From contig JAJPHG010000021.1 in NCBI GenBank assembly GCA_021325375.1, forward strand, positions 30,243-94,242: DNA of 64,000 nucleotides. Reading direction: 5' to 3'. This DNA is from Alphaproteobacteria bacterium (GTDB lineage Bacteria; Pseudomonadota; Alphaproteobacteria; Micropepsales; Micropepsaceae). Below, in pieces: positions 19,636 to 28,810 of this stretch (position 1 is the stretch's first letter; each line of letters starts with the position of its first letter). Position numbers and translations under genes: made by a program. Under the pieces are notes generated by a model. That model was not told where the DNA came from. It ran no database searches and saw only the letters and a list, made by a program, of their open reading frames with translations.

Positions 19636-21105
19636 CTACCCGATCAAGATCTCGCCCTTGCGGTCCATGCTGGCGGCGAGCGCGCCCAGGCGTTTGGCGA
19701 TGGGTTCGCCCGCGATCATCTCGCGGCGCTTGGGGACGTCCAGCACGAGCTTGCTGGGGGTCAGACGAAGCTTGGTGTGGCCGAGCTCGCCCACCGCCGA
19801 GGCCGAGACCGCGAAGGCGAGCCGGCAGGCCAGGCCGATGCGCAGCGCCAAGGCCTCGTCCGCCCTGTCGAGCAGGTCCTCGATCACCAGCTCGCGCGGC
19901 ACCTCCTCGTCGCCGGAATAGCGGTGGAACACGGCGGTCGCGATCAGCGCGCGGGTGCGGTGATCGGCGCCGGCGAAGGGCGCGTGCAGGACCTGGTTGT
20001 AGGTGCCGATGGCGCGGTCGTCGGGATGCAGCCGCCAGCCGATATCCGAGAACAGGCTGGCCGCGACGCGCACGCGGCGCAGCTCCGCGCCTTCGTCGGC
20101 GAAGACCGGCGCGGTCCACTGGATCATCTCCTGCGCATGCCCGGGCGAACGGCTCATGCGCTGGTTGGCGCCCGCGGCGAAATCGACCAGCGGGTCCTTG
20201 TCGCGCTCGCCCGCGTCGAGGCGGGCGTGCAGCAGCCCCTCGCGCAGGCCATAGGCCGACACCACGATGCGCTCGACCTTGGTCGCGAGCAGCAGGCGCT
20301 CCAGCACCACGGCGCCGAACGGCAGGAGCTCGGCGCGGCGCTTGGAGACGGACTTCATCATGTCGAGCGACTTGCGCGACTGCAGCGACAGCAGGTCGCA
20401 CAGCCGCAGCGCGCGCGAGCGCGGGATCTCGTAGTGCTGCAGGACGTGCAGCGGATAGGCGTGCTGCTCCATGTCGACGCGCGCCACGCTTCGCCAGATG
20501 CCGCCGACGGCGTAGAGCGAGCGCTTCTCGAGCGCGCGCAGGTTGGCGATGCCGGCAAGCCCTTCATCGACCAGGTCGCGCGCCTTGTTGGCGCTGCCCT
20601 TGGCGAGGTCCAGAAGGCGCAAAGGGCCGAAGGGCAGCGTGAAGGCGTCGCCCATCCTGCCGCCCTTGACTGTGACCATGTCGAGGCTGCCGCCGCCGAG
20701 ATCGGCCGCGAGCCCGTCCGCGTCGGGGATGCCCGCGAGCACGCCCTCGGCGGCGAGCTTGGCCTCCTCCTCGCCCGCGAGGATGCGGATCGGCGAGCCC
20801 CAGGCGGCTTCGGCGCGGCGGATGAAGTCCTGGCCGTTGTCGGCGTCGCGCGCGGCCGCGGTCGCGACCGCCTCGCGGACCTGGACCTGCAGCCCGTCGG
20901 CCAGCACCTTGAACCGCGCCAGCACCTCGAGCGCCATCTCCATGCCTTGGGCGTGGAGGCGGCGGGTCGTGACCATATCGCGGCCGATGCTGCAGATGGC
21001 CTTCTCGTTGTGCACCGTCGAGGGCGCGCGCGTCAGGTCCTCATAGACCACCAGACGCACGGAGTTCGACCCGATATCGACGACCGCGACCTTTCTCTGC
21101 GGCAT
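19636..21105 (-). CDS. ppx: exopolyphosphatase / guanosine pentaphosphatase (Ppx/GppA family)
   Basis: 489 residues. The ASKHA-type ATPase-fold motifs are visible: DIGSNSVRLVVYEDL at the N-terminus and AADLGGGSLDMVTV in the second subdomain. The remainder, with an HD-like C-terminal region (FHRYSGDEEVPRELVIED), fits the long Ppx form. It releases phosphate from polyphosphate ends or acts on pppGpp; the two are not separable by sequence alone. It follows ppk by 1 base, so synthesis and breakdown enzymes are co-expressed. Confidence 0.9.
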   Translation of the reverse strand: MPQRKVAVVDIGSNSVRLVVYEDLTRAPSTVHNEKAICSIGRDMVTTRRLHAQGMEMALEVLARFKVLADGLQVQVREAVATAAARDADNGQDFIRRAEAAWGSPIRILAGEEEAKLAAEGVLAGIPDADGLAADLGGGSLDMVTVKGGRMGDAFTLPFGPLRLLDLAKGSANKARDLVDEGLAGIANLRALEKRSLYAVGGIWRSVARVDMEQHAYPLHVLQHYEIPRSRALRLCDLLSLQSRKSLDMMKSVSKRRAELLPFGAVVLERLLLATKVERIVVSAYGLREGLLHARLDAGERDKDPLVDFAAGANQRMSRSPGHAQEMIQWTAPVFADEGAELRRVRVAASLFSDIGWRLHPDDRAIGTYNQVLHAPFAGADHRTRALIATAVFHRYSGDEEVPRELVIEDLLDRADEALALRIGLACRLAFAVSASAVGELGHTKLRLTPSKLVLDVPKRREMIAGEPIAKRLGALAASMDRKGEILIG

Positions 21106-21106
21106 G

Positions 21107-23362
21107 TCAGTCGCGCCGCGTGACGATTGCGACGGGGCGCGGCTGGTCGATCTTGAGCGCCCGGCCGCGGCCGGAAAGGGACGGATTGGTCATGAAATAG
21201 GTATGCGCCGAGAACGCGTTGGGCGAGGCCGATTCAGGATCGCGCTTGTACTCGCCTTGCGGGTTCATCGTCCAGCTCTGCGCCTGGTCCTTGAGCAGCG
21301 CCACCAGGATCTGGTCCTGCACCTGCTGGTGGACGGTCGGGTTCTCGATCGGCACAAGGGCTTCAACGCGCCGGTCGAGATTGCGTGGCATCCAGTCGGC
21401 GGAGGAAATGTAGACCTTGGACTTGGCCGACGGCAGGCCGTGGCCGTTGCCGAAGCAGACGATGCGGCCGTGCTCCAGGAAGCGGCCGACGATGCTCTTG
21501 ACGCGGATGTTGTCGGACAGTCCCGGCACGCCCGCGCGCAGGCAGCAGATGCCGCGCACCACCAGGTCGATCTGCACGCCGGCCTGGCTCGCGCTGTAGA
21601 GCGCGTCGATCAGGCCCGGATCGACGAGCGAGTTGAGCTTGACCCAGATCGCGGCGGGCTTGCCGGAGCGGGCATGGATCATCTCCTGCTGGATGCCGTC
21701 GATGAGCTTGCCGCGCAGGCTCAAGGGAGAGATCGCGATCTTCTCGAGCGAGGCGGGCTCGGCATAGCCGGTGATGTAGTTGAAAAGCTGCGCCGCGTCG
21801 CGCCCGAGCGCGGGATCGGCGCTGAACAGCGACAGGTCGGTGTACACTTTCGCAGTGTTGGGATGATAGTTGCCGGTGCCGAAATGCACATAGGTGTGCA
21901 GCGCTCCGCTCTCGCGGCGCACGACCAGGCTCACCTTGGCGTGGGTCTTGAGCTCGATGAAGCCGTAGACGACCTGCACGCCCGCGCGCTCGAGATCGCG
22001 CGCCCACTTGATGTTCGCCGCCTCGTCGAAGCGGGCTTTCAGCTCGACGAGCGCGGTCACCGACTTGCCGGCGTCCGCCGCCTCGATCAAGGCACTGACG
22101 ATCGGGCTGTCGTGGCTGGTGCGGTAGAGCGTCTGCTTGATCGCTACGACGTCGGGATCGGCCGCGGCCTGGCGCAGGAACTGCACCACCACGTCGAAGC
22201 TCTCGAAGGGATGGTGGACGATGATGTCCTTGGCGCGGATCGCCGCGAAGCAGTCGCCGCCATGATCGCGGATGCGCTCGGGGAAACGCGCGTTGTAGGG
22301 CTTGAACTGCAGGTCGGGGCGCTCGTCCAGGATCAGCTTGCGCAGGTCGGAAAGCCCCATCATGTGCTCGATGAGGACGACCTCCTCGGGCTCGAGCTTG
22401 AGGTGGTCGACGATGAACGCGCGCAGGTCGTCGGGCATCGACTTGCTGCATTTCATGTGGATGACGTCGCCGCGGCGGCGGCGCTTGAGCAGCGACTCGA
22501 AGAGGCGGACGAGGTCCTCGGCCTCCTCCTCCACTTCGACCTCGCTGTCGCGCAGGATGCGGAACATGCCGCTGCCGGTGACGGTGTGGCCGGGGAAGAG
22601 CTTGTCGAGATAGAGGCCGATCGCGTCCTCGAGCGGCAGGAAGCGCGCGCGCTTCTCGGCCCCGGGCAGGCGCCAGAAGCGCTGCAGCTGCGGTGGCACG
22701 GGCAGCAGCGCCATCACATGCTTGCCGTCGCGCGCGCGCAGCAGCTTCAGCGCGATCGTGAAGCCGAGATTGGGGATGAACGGGAACGGATGCGCCGGAT
22801 CGATGGCGAGCGGCGTGAGCACCGGAAAGATCTGCTCGCGGAACTGCTTGTCGAGCCATTCGCGGTCGCCCTCGTTGAGCTCCTCCGGCTCGATGACGGC
22901 GATGCCCGCCTCGCGCATCTCCTCGTTGAGCGCGTCCCACACCGTCTGCTGGTCGGCGATGAGCGCGCCCGCCGCCGCGTCGACGCGCACGATCTGCTCG
23001 GCCGGGGTCAGCCCGTCGTCGCTCTTGGTCAGCACGCCGGCATTGACCATGCCTTTGAGGCCGGCGACGCGCACCATGTAGAACTCGTCGAGGTTCGACG
23101 CCGAGATCGACAGGAAGCGCAGCCGCTCGAGCACCGGATGGCGCCGGTTCTGCGCCTCCTCGAGCACGCGGCGATTGAAGGCGAGCCAGGACTGCTCGCG
23201 ATTGATGAAGCGCTCGGGCGACGCCGGATCGATCGCAGGCGGGCGGGCGTCCTCCAGCGTGCTGAAGATCTCCACCGGCGCGATATCCGCCGCCGGCGGC
23301 AGATCGCCGGGCCGGGCCGACTCATCCACGGCCGGAATCCTCTGTTTTGCTTTTGTCATCAA
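21107..23362 (-). CDS. ppk: polyphosphate kinase 1
   Basis: 751 residues, typical Ppk1 length. The enzyme extends polyphosphate from ATP through a phosphohistidine. Visible blocks: [19 protein letters not shown] at the N domain, the catalytic histidine region [15 protein letters not shown], then [19 protein letters not shown], and [18 protein letters not shown] near the C-terminal domain. A single CTGTCAT heptamer lies upstream, but a full Pho box is not seen. The gene is directly followed by ppx. Confidence 0.96.
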   Translation of the reverse strand: MMTKAKQRIPAVDESARPGDLPPAADIAPVEIFSTLEDARPPAIDPASPERFINREQSWLAFNRRVLEEAQNRRHPVLERLRFLSISASNLDEFYMVRVAGLKGMVNAGVLTKSDDGLTPAEQIVRVDAAAGALIADQQTVWDALNEEMREAGIAVIEPEELNEGDREWLDKQFREQIFPVLTPLAIDPAHPFPFIPNLGFTIALKLLRARDGKHVMALLPVPPQLQRFWRLPGAEKRARFLPLEDAIGLYLDKLFPGHTVTGSGMFRILRDSEVEVEEEAEDLVRLFESLLKRRRRGDVIHMKCSKSMPDDLRAFIVDHLKLEPEEVVLIEHMMGLSDLRKLILDERPDLQFKPYNARFPERIRDHGGDCFAAIRAKDIIVHHPFESFDVVVQFLRQAAADPDVVAIKQTLYRTSHDSPIVSALIEAADAGKSVTALVELKARFDEAANIKWARDLERAGVQVVYGFIELKTHAKVSLVVRRESGALHTYVHFGTGNYHPNTAKVYTDLSLFSADPALGRDAAQLFNYITGYAEPASLEKIAISPLSLRGKLIDGIQQEMIHARSGKPAAIWVKLNSLVDPGLIDALYSASQAGVQIDLVVRGICCLRAGVPGLSDNIRVKSIVGRFLEHGRIVCFGNGHGLPSAKSKVYISSADWMPRNLDRRVEALVPIENPTVHQQVQDQILVALLKDQAQSWTMNPQGEYKRDPESASPNAFSAHTYFMTNPSLSGRGRALKIDQPRPVAIVTRRD

Positions 23363-23426
23363 CTACTTGCCGCGGTACCGCACCGCGAGGGTAGAACAAT
23401 TCCATGAATCTGTCATGACGCGGCGG

Positions 23427-24995
23427 TCAGCTGGGCGGCAGGGCCAGCAGATAGGGCAGACCGCCGTTGATGCTGGGATTGGATCCCCAGACGTAGGTGG
23501 CGAATCCGGACGGCAGACCCGACTGGAGCTGTGTCGTGGTGAGGCCGACGGTCGTCGTGCAGCCGGAGCCCGCGCATTTTCCGATGCCGTGTTTGGGGGC
23601 CGCGCCCCCGGTCGTCACGTCCCAGAAATTGCCGGCCAGCAAAGCGTACTCAAAGGCGCCGCCGAAGCCACCGAACTGGTGCACATGTCCGCCGTTGACG
23701 GTGCCGGCCGCATAGCTCTGCTCGATGTTCGCCCATTCGATCTCATCGCCGATCAGGCCGGCGGCGAAACCTCCGTGGCCCGTCGAGACGTTGCCGAGGG
23801 CGTAAACGTTCGTGATCGTTACCTCCTCCGCAACGCCCAGCAAGCCGCCGCCCGCGTCATTCTTGCCTACCGAGGTGCTGGACACGTTTCCGGTCGCATA
23901 GGAGGTCTGGACCGCTCCCACATCATAGTAGGCAACGAGCCCGCCGCCCCATTCCGTATACGTGACATTGCCGGTCGCGAAGGAGTCGGTGACGTAGCCC
24001 TGCGCAAAGCCGGCAAGCCCGCCTGCCGCCGCCGCGGAGACGGTGCCGGCGGCCCGGCCGTTCGAGACGCCCGCGTAAGTCATGGCGCCAACAAGACCGC
24101 CACCGTAGCCGGCGGCCGTGACTGCGACGTTGGCGCTTGCGTCGTTCATAGTGCCCGCGAGTTGGCCCACAAGGCCTCCGGCGTCATATCCGGAGACCGT
24201 GCCGCTGGCCGCGACATGGACGATGAGGACTCCGTCACCAACGCCCAGCAGGGTGCCAACATTTTCTCCGGAGATCGCCGCCGCCGTGATGGATGCGTTG
24301 GTGAGCGACAGGTCGCGCAGATTCGCTCCGCTCTGCACGACCGCGAATAGCCCGACACTGACGTCGCCCGACGAGATCGTGAGATCGTCGATCGCGTGGC
24401 CCAGGCCCTCGAACTTGCCCGTGAAGATAGTCGGCACCGGCGCGTGCGCATAAGTCCCGTCGGGGCCCGCGTCGTATGACTGCGCCAGCGCGTAGGCTCT
24501 CGCCGGATGCCGCGCGACGGCGGCGGCGAGGCTGGAAAGGTCGGCGACGAGTGTGTAGGCGACCCCGTTGATCGTCAGATGGCTGTGCGTGCTCCAGAAA
24601 TCCAGATGGCCGCTCGATGTGAACGTCAGATCGCCGCCGCTGCCGGTGACGAGCACGACGCGCGCGCCCGTCCCCTCCGCGACCATCGCGGCGCTCACGG
24701 CGATGGAGCGGTCGGCAGTGAGCGTCAGCGTATGGTGCGTGGTCCACGACAAGGATGTCGTGACGTCGATGTCCATCGCGTCGCTGCCGCTCTCGACGTT
24801 CACGCTGCCATGCGCCAGCGCGCTCGCGAGGTCGCCGGTATTGAGGACCGCATCGGCCGCCGTCGCGGCGCATACGCCCGCGCCGCAGGTCACGTTGCTG
24901 GTGGGATCGCTCGAGATGACGAGCGCGGCATTCGCCGGGACGGCCGACGCGGCCATGGCGGCGCAACCTATGAGAATCCGCGAGAGCTTCCGCAT
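23427..24995 (-). CDS. secreted GLUG-repeat protein
   Basis: About 522 residues. MRKLSRILIGCAAMAASAVP begins a signal peptide ending ..PANA. A low-complexity beta-rich body follows with repeated GG(L/A)VG...N..A.G.VS units (GGLVGQLAGTMND, GGLVGAMTYAGVSNG, GGLAGFAQGYVTDSFA), i.e. GLUG motifs as in filamentous-haemagglutinin-like and adhesion proteins. The C-terminus TTTQLQSGLPSGF and NPSINGGLPYL is typical of the family. ATG 24995 is used because AAGGA lies 8 bases ahead. No autotransporter barrel or partner TpsB gene is seen here, so its route to the cell surface is unknown. It sits between ppk and hdaA. Confidence 0.8.
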   Translation of the reverse strand: MRKLSRILIGCAAMAASAVPANAALVISSDPTSNVTCGAGVCAATAADAVLNTGDLASALAHGSVNVESGSDAMDIDVTTSLSWTTHHTLTLTADRSIAVSAAMVAEGTGARVVLVTGSGGDLTFTSSGHLDFWSTHSHLTINGVAYTLVADLSSLAAAVARHPARAYALAQSYDAGPDGTYAHAPVPTIFTGKFEGLGHAIDDLTISSGDVSVGLFAVVQSGANLRDLSLTNASITAAAISGENVGTLLGVGDGVLIVHVAASGTVSGYDAGGLVGQLAGTMNDASANVAVTAAGYGGGLVGAMTYAGVSNGRAAGTVSAAAAGGLAGFAQGYVTDSFATGNVTYTEWGGGLVAYYDVGAVQTSYATGNVSSTSVGKNDAGGGLLGVAEEVTITNVYALGNVSTGHGGFAAGLIGDEIEWANIEQSYAAGTVNGGHVHQFGGFGGAFEYALLAGNFWDVTTGGAAPKHGIGKCAGSGCTTTVGLTTTQLQSGLPSGFATYVWGSNPSINGGLPYLLALPPS

Positions 24996-25106
24996 TTGGC
25001 GCATCCTTGGCTCGAGGCGGCACAGTCGATACCTGCGCCTTTCGAAGATCAAGGACTCTCGCGCTTCGGTTGCCGCCAAAAAGGAGCGGCCGATCGAGGA
25101 CGAGCC

Positions 25107-25745
25107 CTAAGACGATCGATCTTCGCCGCCCAGAATCTCGCGGATCAGCGCGGGCGTGATGGCGCGCTTGCGCGACAGCGCGGCCTCGTCGGCGCGCGCG
25201 ACGAAATCGCGGATCGCGCCGGGCGAGCGCTCGAGCGCGTGGATCATCTGCGCGATCACGGCGTCGGGCACCTGGAGCTGGCGATCGGCGAAGAGCTTGC
25301 GCGCCAGCGCGCCGAGCAGCGCGTCGTCGGACGTCCACAGCGCGAAGGACAGCATCGCGCCAAAGCGTGACGCGAGATCGGGCAGCGCCACGGGCCACTC
25401 GCCCGGCGGCGTGCGGCCCGTGAGCAGCAACGGCCTGCCGCTCTCGATCAGCGCGAAGATCGCAGCCCCGCTTGTCGCCGCGTCGACGTTCTCGATCACG
25501 AGAGGCGCCGCAACCTCGCCGTCGAGTTTGGAGGCTTCGACGATCCGCGCATCGGCGCGTTTGGCCCAGATCGCGGCGAGGTGCGACTTGCCGGATCCGG
25601 CCGGTCCATGCAGCGCGGCCACGGGCGCGGGCCAATCGGGCCACGCGTCGATGAAGGCGACGGCCTCGCGATTGCCCTCGCCCACGATGAAATCCTCGCG
25701 CCCGAGCGCGGGACGGTTCCCCAATGGCAGGACGAGCTGCGCCAC
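25107..25745 (-). CDS. hdaA: DnaA regulatory inactivator HdaA
   Basis: 212 residues related to the DnaA AAA+ domain. The N-terminus MAQLVLPLG carries the QLxLPL beta-clamp-binding motif that links Hda to DNA polymerase III. Walker A is GPAGSGKSHL. With the clamp it stimulates ATP hydrolysis by DnaA after initiation, keeping replication to once per cycle. The start is GTG at 25745. The gene follows the CDP-alcohol transferase by 1 base and lies in the purMN/ppk neighbourhood that is common in alphaproteobacteria. Confidence 0.88.
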   Translation of the reverse strand: MAQLVLPLGNRPALGREDFIVGEGNREAVAFIDAWPDWPAPVAALHGPAGSGKSHLAAIWAKRADARIVEASKLDGEVAAPLVIENVDAATSGAAIFALIESGRPLLLTGRTPPGEWPVALPDLASRFGAMLSFALWTSDDALLGALARKLFADRQLQVPDAVIAQMIHALERSPGAIRDFVARADEAALSRKRAITPALIREILGGEDRSS

Positions 25746-25746
25746 G

Positions 25747-26307
25747 TCAGGCCGTGCGGCGTCCGAGCATCACCGCGCGGAACCAGAGCTGCCCGTAAGC
25801 CAGCCACGACGCGACGGTCACGGCGCCGGTGGCGATCGCGCCGGCCAGGATCACGCTCGGCTGGTCGATGTCGAGCGCGCGCAGCAAAAGCGCGACGCCC
25901 ACGAAGCAGACCTGCACCACCGTGCTGATCTTGCCGATCTGCAGCGGCTCGATGCGCACGGGGATGGCGAACAGCCACGTCGCGCCCACGCCGAGCACGA
26001 TCGCCACGTCGCGCAGGATGACCACCGCGGTCAGCCACAGCGGCACCGCGCCCATCATCGTCAAGGTCACGAAGCTCGCGAGCATCAGGAGCTTGTCGGC
26101 CGCGGGATCGAGATAGACGCCGAAGCGCGACGCGGAACCGAGCTTGCGCGCGAGATAGCCGTCCAATGCATCGCTTAAGCCTGCGAACGCGAACACGACG
26201 AGCGCGGCCCAATCCTGCCCATGCAGGATGAAGAGCGCGGTGAACGGCGCCGCGCAGAGCCTGAGCGCGGTAAGGCAATTGGGCACCTGCTTGATCAGCG
26301 GGCTCAC
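25747..26307 (-). CDS. CDP-alcohol phosphatidyltransferase family protein
   Basis: 186 residues with about four to six membrane helices. The family signature DG..AR........G...D...D is complete in DALDGYLARKLGSASRFGVY followed by LDPAADK. It transfers a phosphatidyl group from CDP-diacylglycerol to an alcohol; PgsA-like use of glycerol-3-phosphate is possible but not provable. The start is GTG at 26307, overlapping the TGA of the DUF2066 gene (GTGA). Confidence 0.85.
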   Translation of the reverse strand: MSPLIKQVPNCLTALRLCAAPFTALFILHGQDWAALVVFAFAGLSDALDGYLARKLGSASRFGVYLDPAADKLLMLASFVTLTMMGAVPLWLTAVVILRDVAIVLGVGATWLFAIPVRIEPLQIGKISTVVQVCFVGVALLLRALDIDQPSVILAGAIATGAVTVASWLAYGQLWFRAVMLGRRTA

Positions 26308-27332
26308 GGTGTCCCCGCGCCGGACAGCGACCATTCGCCGCCGTTCCTGACCAGGGTCAGGCCCTGCTGCGCCATCGCGTCCTTGAGCTGATCGGGCGAG
26401 CCCAGATAGGCGATGGTGATGCGCGCCTCGCCGATGTCCATCGCCTGGACGCTGACGCCCGCGACGTTGGGCACGGCCTGCATCTGCGCCTGCAGGCTCG
26501 CCCATTGCGCGAGCGAGGCGATGCGCACGTCGGCGGTGAGGCGTCCCTGCGAGGTGAAATCGGCGGCCGTGTGGTTCTTCCACATGTCCTCGATGGCTTT
26601 CACCGTCGCGTCGGCGGCGCTGGAATAGGTCGCCGCCGCTCCCCCGGGAAGCATCGGCACGTCGAAACTCGTCTTGAACGGAAGCTCGCCCTGGCCCACG
26701 CGCTTCAGCGTGATCGTCATCGTCTTGCCGTTCGGCGAGGCCTGGACGAGCACGGCCTCGCCGGCGCGGATGCGCGCGGCGAAGGGCTCGACGTCGATCC
26801 AGTTCACCGAATCGAACGGCACGTCGAAACTGTCCGCGCCCGGAAGCGAGAACGGCACCGCGCTCGTCGCGTAGCGCGTGCCGGAGAACGCCGCCGTCCA
26901 CATCGAGCTGTGCGAATAGTTCGGCGCGAAGGGCACGAGCAGGATGCGCTTGGGCTGGGTCTGCGCGAAGTTGACGCCGACGCCCGCGAGCACCTTGCTC
27001 ACGCCTTCGGGGCTGAACGTATAGGAGACGTCGGCGACGTAGCGCGTGGTCGAGCGCTTCTCGTTCTTCGCCGTGAAGGTGCGGATGATGCGCTGGAGCG
27101 CTGCGTCGTCGAGCCTGGGCTCCTTGGCCCAGTCCTGCTGCTTGGCCAGGCGCCGGTAGAGCACCGACCACGCCTTGGGCCGGCCCTGCGCCACCGCCGT
27201 GAGCTGGGCGGCGGACGCCGATTGCGCGCTCGCGTCGACATGGATGCCGCCGACCGTCAGGACATCGTCCGCGGAAGCCGGAAATGCGGCGCACGCCAAG
27301 GCGAACGCCAGGAAAAACATGACCCTTCGCAT
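26304..27332 (-). CDS. DUF2066 domain-containing exported protein
   Basis: 342 residues. MRRVMFFLAFALACAAFPAS is a signal peptide ending ..PASA. The rest fits DUF2066: GRPKAWSVLYRRLAKQQDW, RYVADVSYTFSPEGVSKVL and RILLVPFAPNYSH. The function is unknown. A conserved cluster with a CDP-alcohol transferase and hdaA downstream suggests co-expression. ATG 27332 is chosen from the signal peptide. Confidence 0.82.
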   Translation of the reverse strand: MRRVMFFLAFALACAAFPASADDVLTVGGIHVDASAQSASAAQLTAVAQGRPKAWSVLYRRLAKQQDWAKEPRLDDAALQRIIRTFTAKNEKRSTTRYVADVSYTFSPEGVSKVLAGVGVNFAQTQPKRILLVPFAPNYSHSSMWTAAFSGTRYATSAVPFSLPGADSFDVPFDSVNWIDVEPFAARIRAGEAVLVQASPNGKTMTITLKRVGQGELPFKTSFDVPMLPGGAAATYSSAADATVKAIEDMWKNHTAADFTSQGRLTADVRIASLAQWASLQAQMQAVPNVAGVSVQAMDIGEARITIAYLGSPDQLKDAMAQQGLTLVRNGGEWSLSGAGTP

Positions 27333-27410
27333 CCCGCGACTATAAGGCGCGAGTCCGCGAAGACAAAGCGACACACACTCCCACCCCCAGATACTTACGG
27401 GGAGGATAAA

Positions 27411-28625
27411 TCAGGCCCGGATCAGCCCCTTCATCGGCGCCACGTTGCCGCTTTCCGGGAAAACCGTCGTGTTGAGCGCGGTCTGGCTGACGCCCATATG
27501 GTCGGCCAAGACGCCCTTGAACAGTGCGCGCAGGTCGGTCCGCGCCGGTTGGTCGCGGCCGTCCTTGAGGGCCGAGGGCTTCAGCCCCACCCATTCCGCC
27601 TGGACCTTGCCGCCCGCGACCGCGCCGCCGAGCAGGAACGCCGCCGCCCCCGTGCCGTGGTCGGTGCCGCCGCTGCCGTTGGGGCGGACAGTGCGGCCGA
27701 ACTCGGTCGCCATCACGATCGCGGTGTTCTTCCAGGCCGGACCCAGCGCCGTCTTGAGCGTCTCCAGCCCCTGGTCGAGCGATTGCAGCCGCCGCGCGAG
27801 CTGGCCGTCGCCCGCGCCTTCCGCGACGTGCGTGTCCCAGCCGCTGGCATCCAGCACCGCGACGCGCGGCCCGCCGGCATGGGCCAAGAGCTTGCCCGCG
27901 CCCTCGAACAGCGGCGTCAGATTGCCGTAGGACGCCTTGAACTTGCCGCTCTTGGCATTGGGGTCGTCGTTCATGCTCGCGGCCTGCGCCTGCATGTTGA
28001 GCGCGCCGTCGAGCGAGGAGGAAAGCTCGGGATCGCCCGCATAGAGAGCGCGCACCTTGGTCAGGAACGCGTTGTCGGGCTCGGGCATCACCGCGGGCAT
28101 CCAGCTTGTCGCCCGTGCCGAGCCGGAAAGAAGCAGCGGCGGCGTCTGCTCGATCGCCACCGCCGACGTCCCGTTGGCAAGCCCCATCGGCGCGAGCGCG
28201 CGGTTCAGCCAGCCGTCGTTCAGCGCATGCGGGGAGTTGCCGCCGGTCTCCAGGCAGTTCTGTCCCTCGAAATGCGAGCGGTCGCGATAGGGCGAGCAGA
28301 TGTTGTGGAACAGCACCGCCTCCTTCGCGTCGTACATCGCCTTCAGGTTGGTGAAGGACGGGTTGAGCCCGAAGAAGCCGTCGAGGTCGTGGACGTTCGC
28401 AGCCGAGCCGTTCTTGTCGAGCGCGAGCTGGGCGCGGACGCTGGCATAGTCCGGATCGCCATGCGGCGGCACCGCCGCGAGCCCGTCCAGCGCGCCGCGG
28501 ATGACGACGACGACGAGCCTGCGCTCGGTCGGCACGCTGGCGAAGGAGAACCGGAACGGCGCATCCCACACCGACAAGGCGGCTGCGGATGCCATCGTCT
28601 TCAGGATCGTGCGGCGTGTGGTCAT
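27411..28625 (-). CDS. DUF1501 domain-containing Tat-exported protein
   Basis: 404 residues. MTTRRTILKTMASAAALSVW is a twin-arginine signal (TTRRTILK), so export through the Tat system encoded at 17948-19347 is expected. The body fits DUF1501 of the alkaline-phosphatase superfamily: VVVVIRGALDGLAAVPP near the N-terminus, DASGWDTHVAEG and ATEFGRTVRPNGSGGTDHGT near the end are its conserved metal-site blocks. The family is nearly always paired with DUF1800, which is encoded just upstream of this gene here. Substrate unknown. Confidence 0.88.
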   Translation of the reverse strand: MTTRRTILKTMASAAALSVWDAPFRFSFASVPTERRLVVVVIRGALDGLAAVPPHGDPDYASVRAQLALDKNGSAANVHDLDGFFGLNPSFTNLKAMYDAKEAVLFHNICSPYRDRSHFEGQNCLETGGNSPHALNDGWLNRALAPMGLANGTSAVAIEQTPPLLLSGSARATSWMPAVMPEPDNAFLTKVRALYAGDPELSSSLDGALNMQAQAASMNDDPNAKSGKFKASYGNLTPLFEGAGKLLAHAGGPRVAVLDASGWDTHVAEGAGDGQLARRLQSLDQGLETLKTALGPAWKNTAIVMATEFGRTVRPNGSGGTDHGTGAAAFLLGGAVAGGKVQAEWVGLKPSALKDGRDQPARTDLRALFKGVLADHMGVSQTALNTTVFPESGNVAPMKGLIRA

Positions 28626-28654
28626 GGTACGCGTCCTTGCAAAAACACAAACAC

Positions 28655-28796
28655 AACTGTCATCCCCGGCGAGCATCGACGCGGCAGCGTCGATGTGAGG
28701 TCAAGGGGACCCAGGTGGATAGACCGGTCTCAATCTCTCCACCTGGGTCCCCTTCCCCTCGCGCCGCGTTGCGGCGCTCGGCCGGGGATGACAGTT
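28655..28796. repeat. 142-bp palindromic element with 16-base perfect terminal repeats
   Basis: The termini AACTGTCATCCCCGGC and its complement (28781-28796) pair perfectly. Inside, GGGGACCCAGGTGGA (28705-28719) pairs perfectly with 28738-28752, and CATCGACGC..GCGTCGATG makes another small hairpin. It lies between the DUF1800 stop and the DUF1501 start, so it could attenuate or stabilise the shared transcript. Core differs from the GTCATGGCCCGC family, though the terminal TGTCAT is shared. Confidence 0.8.
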
Positions 28797-28810
28797 AAGT
28801 TGATTGGTAA

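Noticed and set aside
23399..23416. Possible Pho box before ppk (ATTCCAT and CTGTCAT, 11 bases apart)
   Set aside because: Only one heptamer matches well and it is on the strand opposite to ppk transcription.
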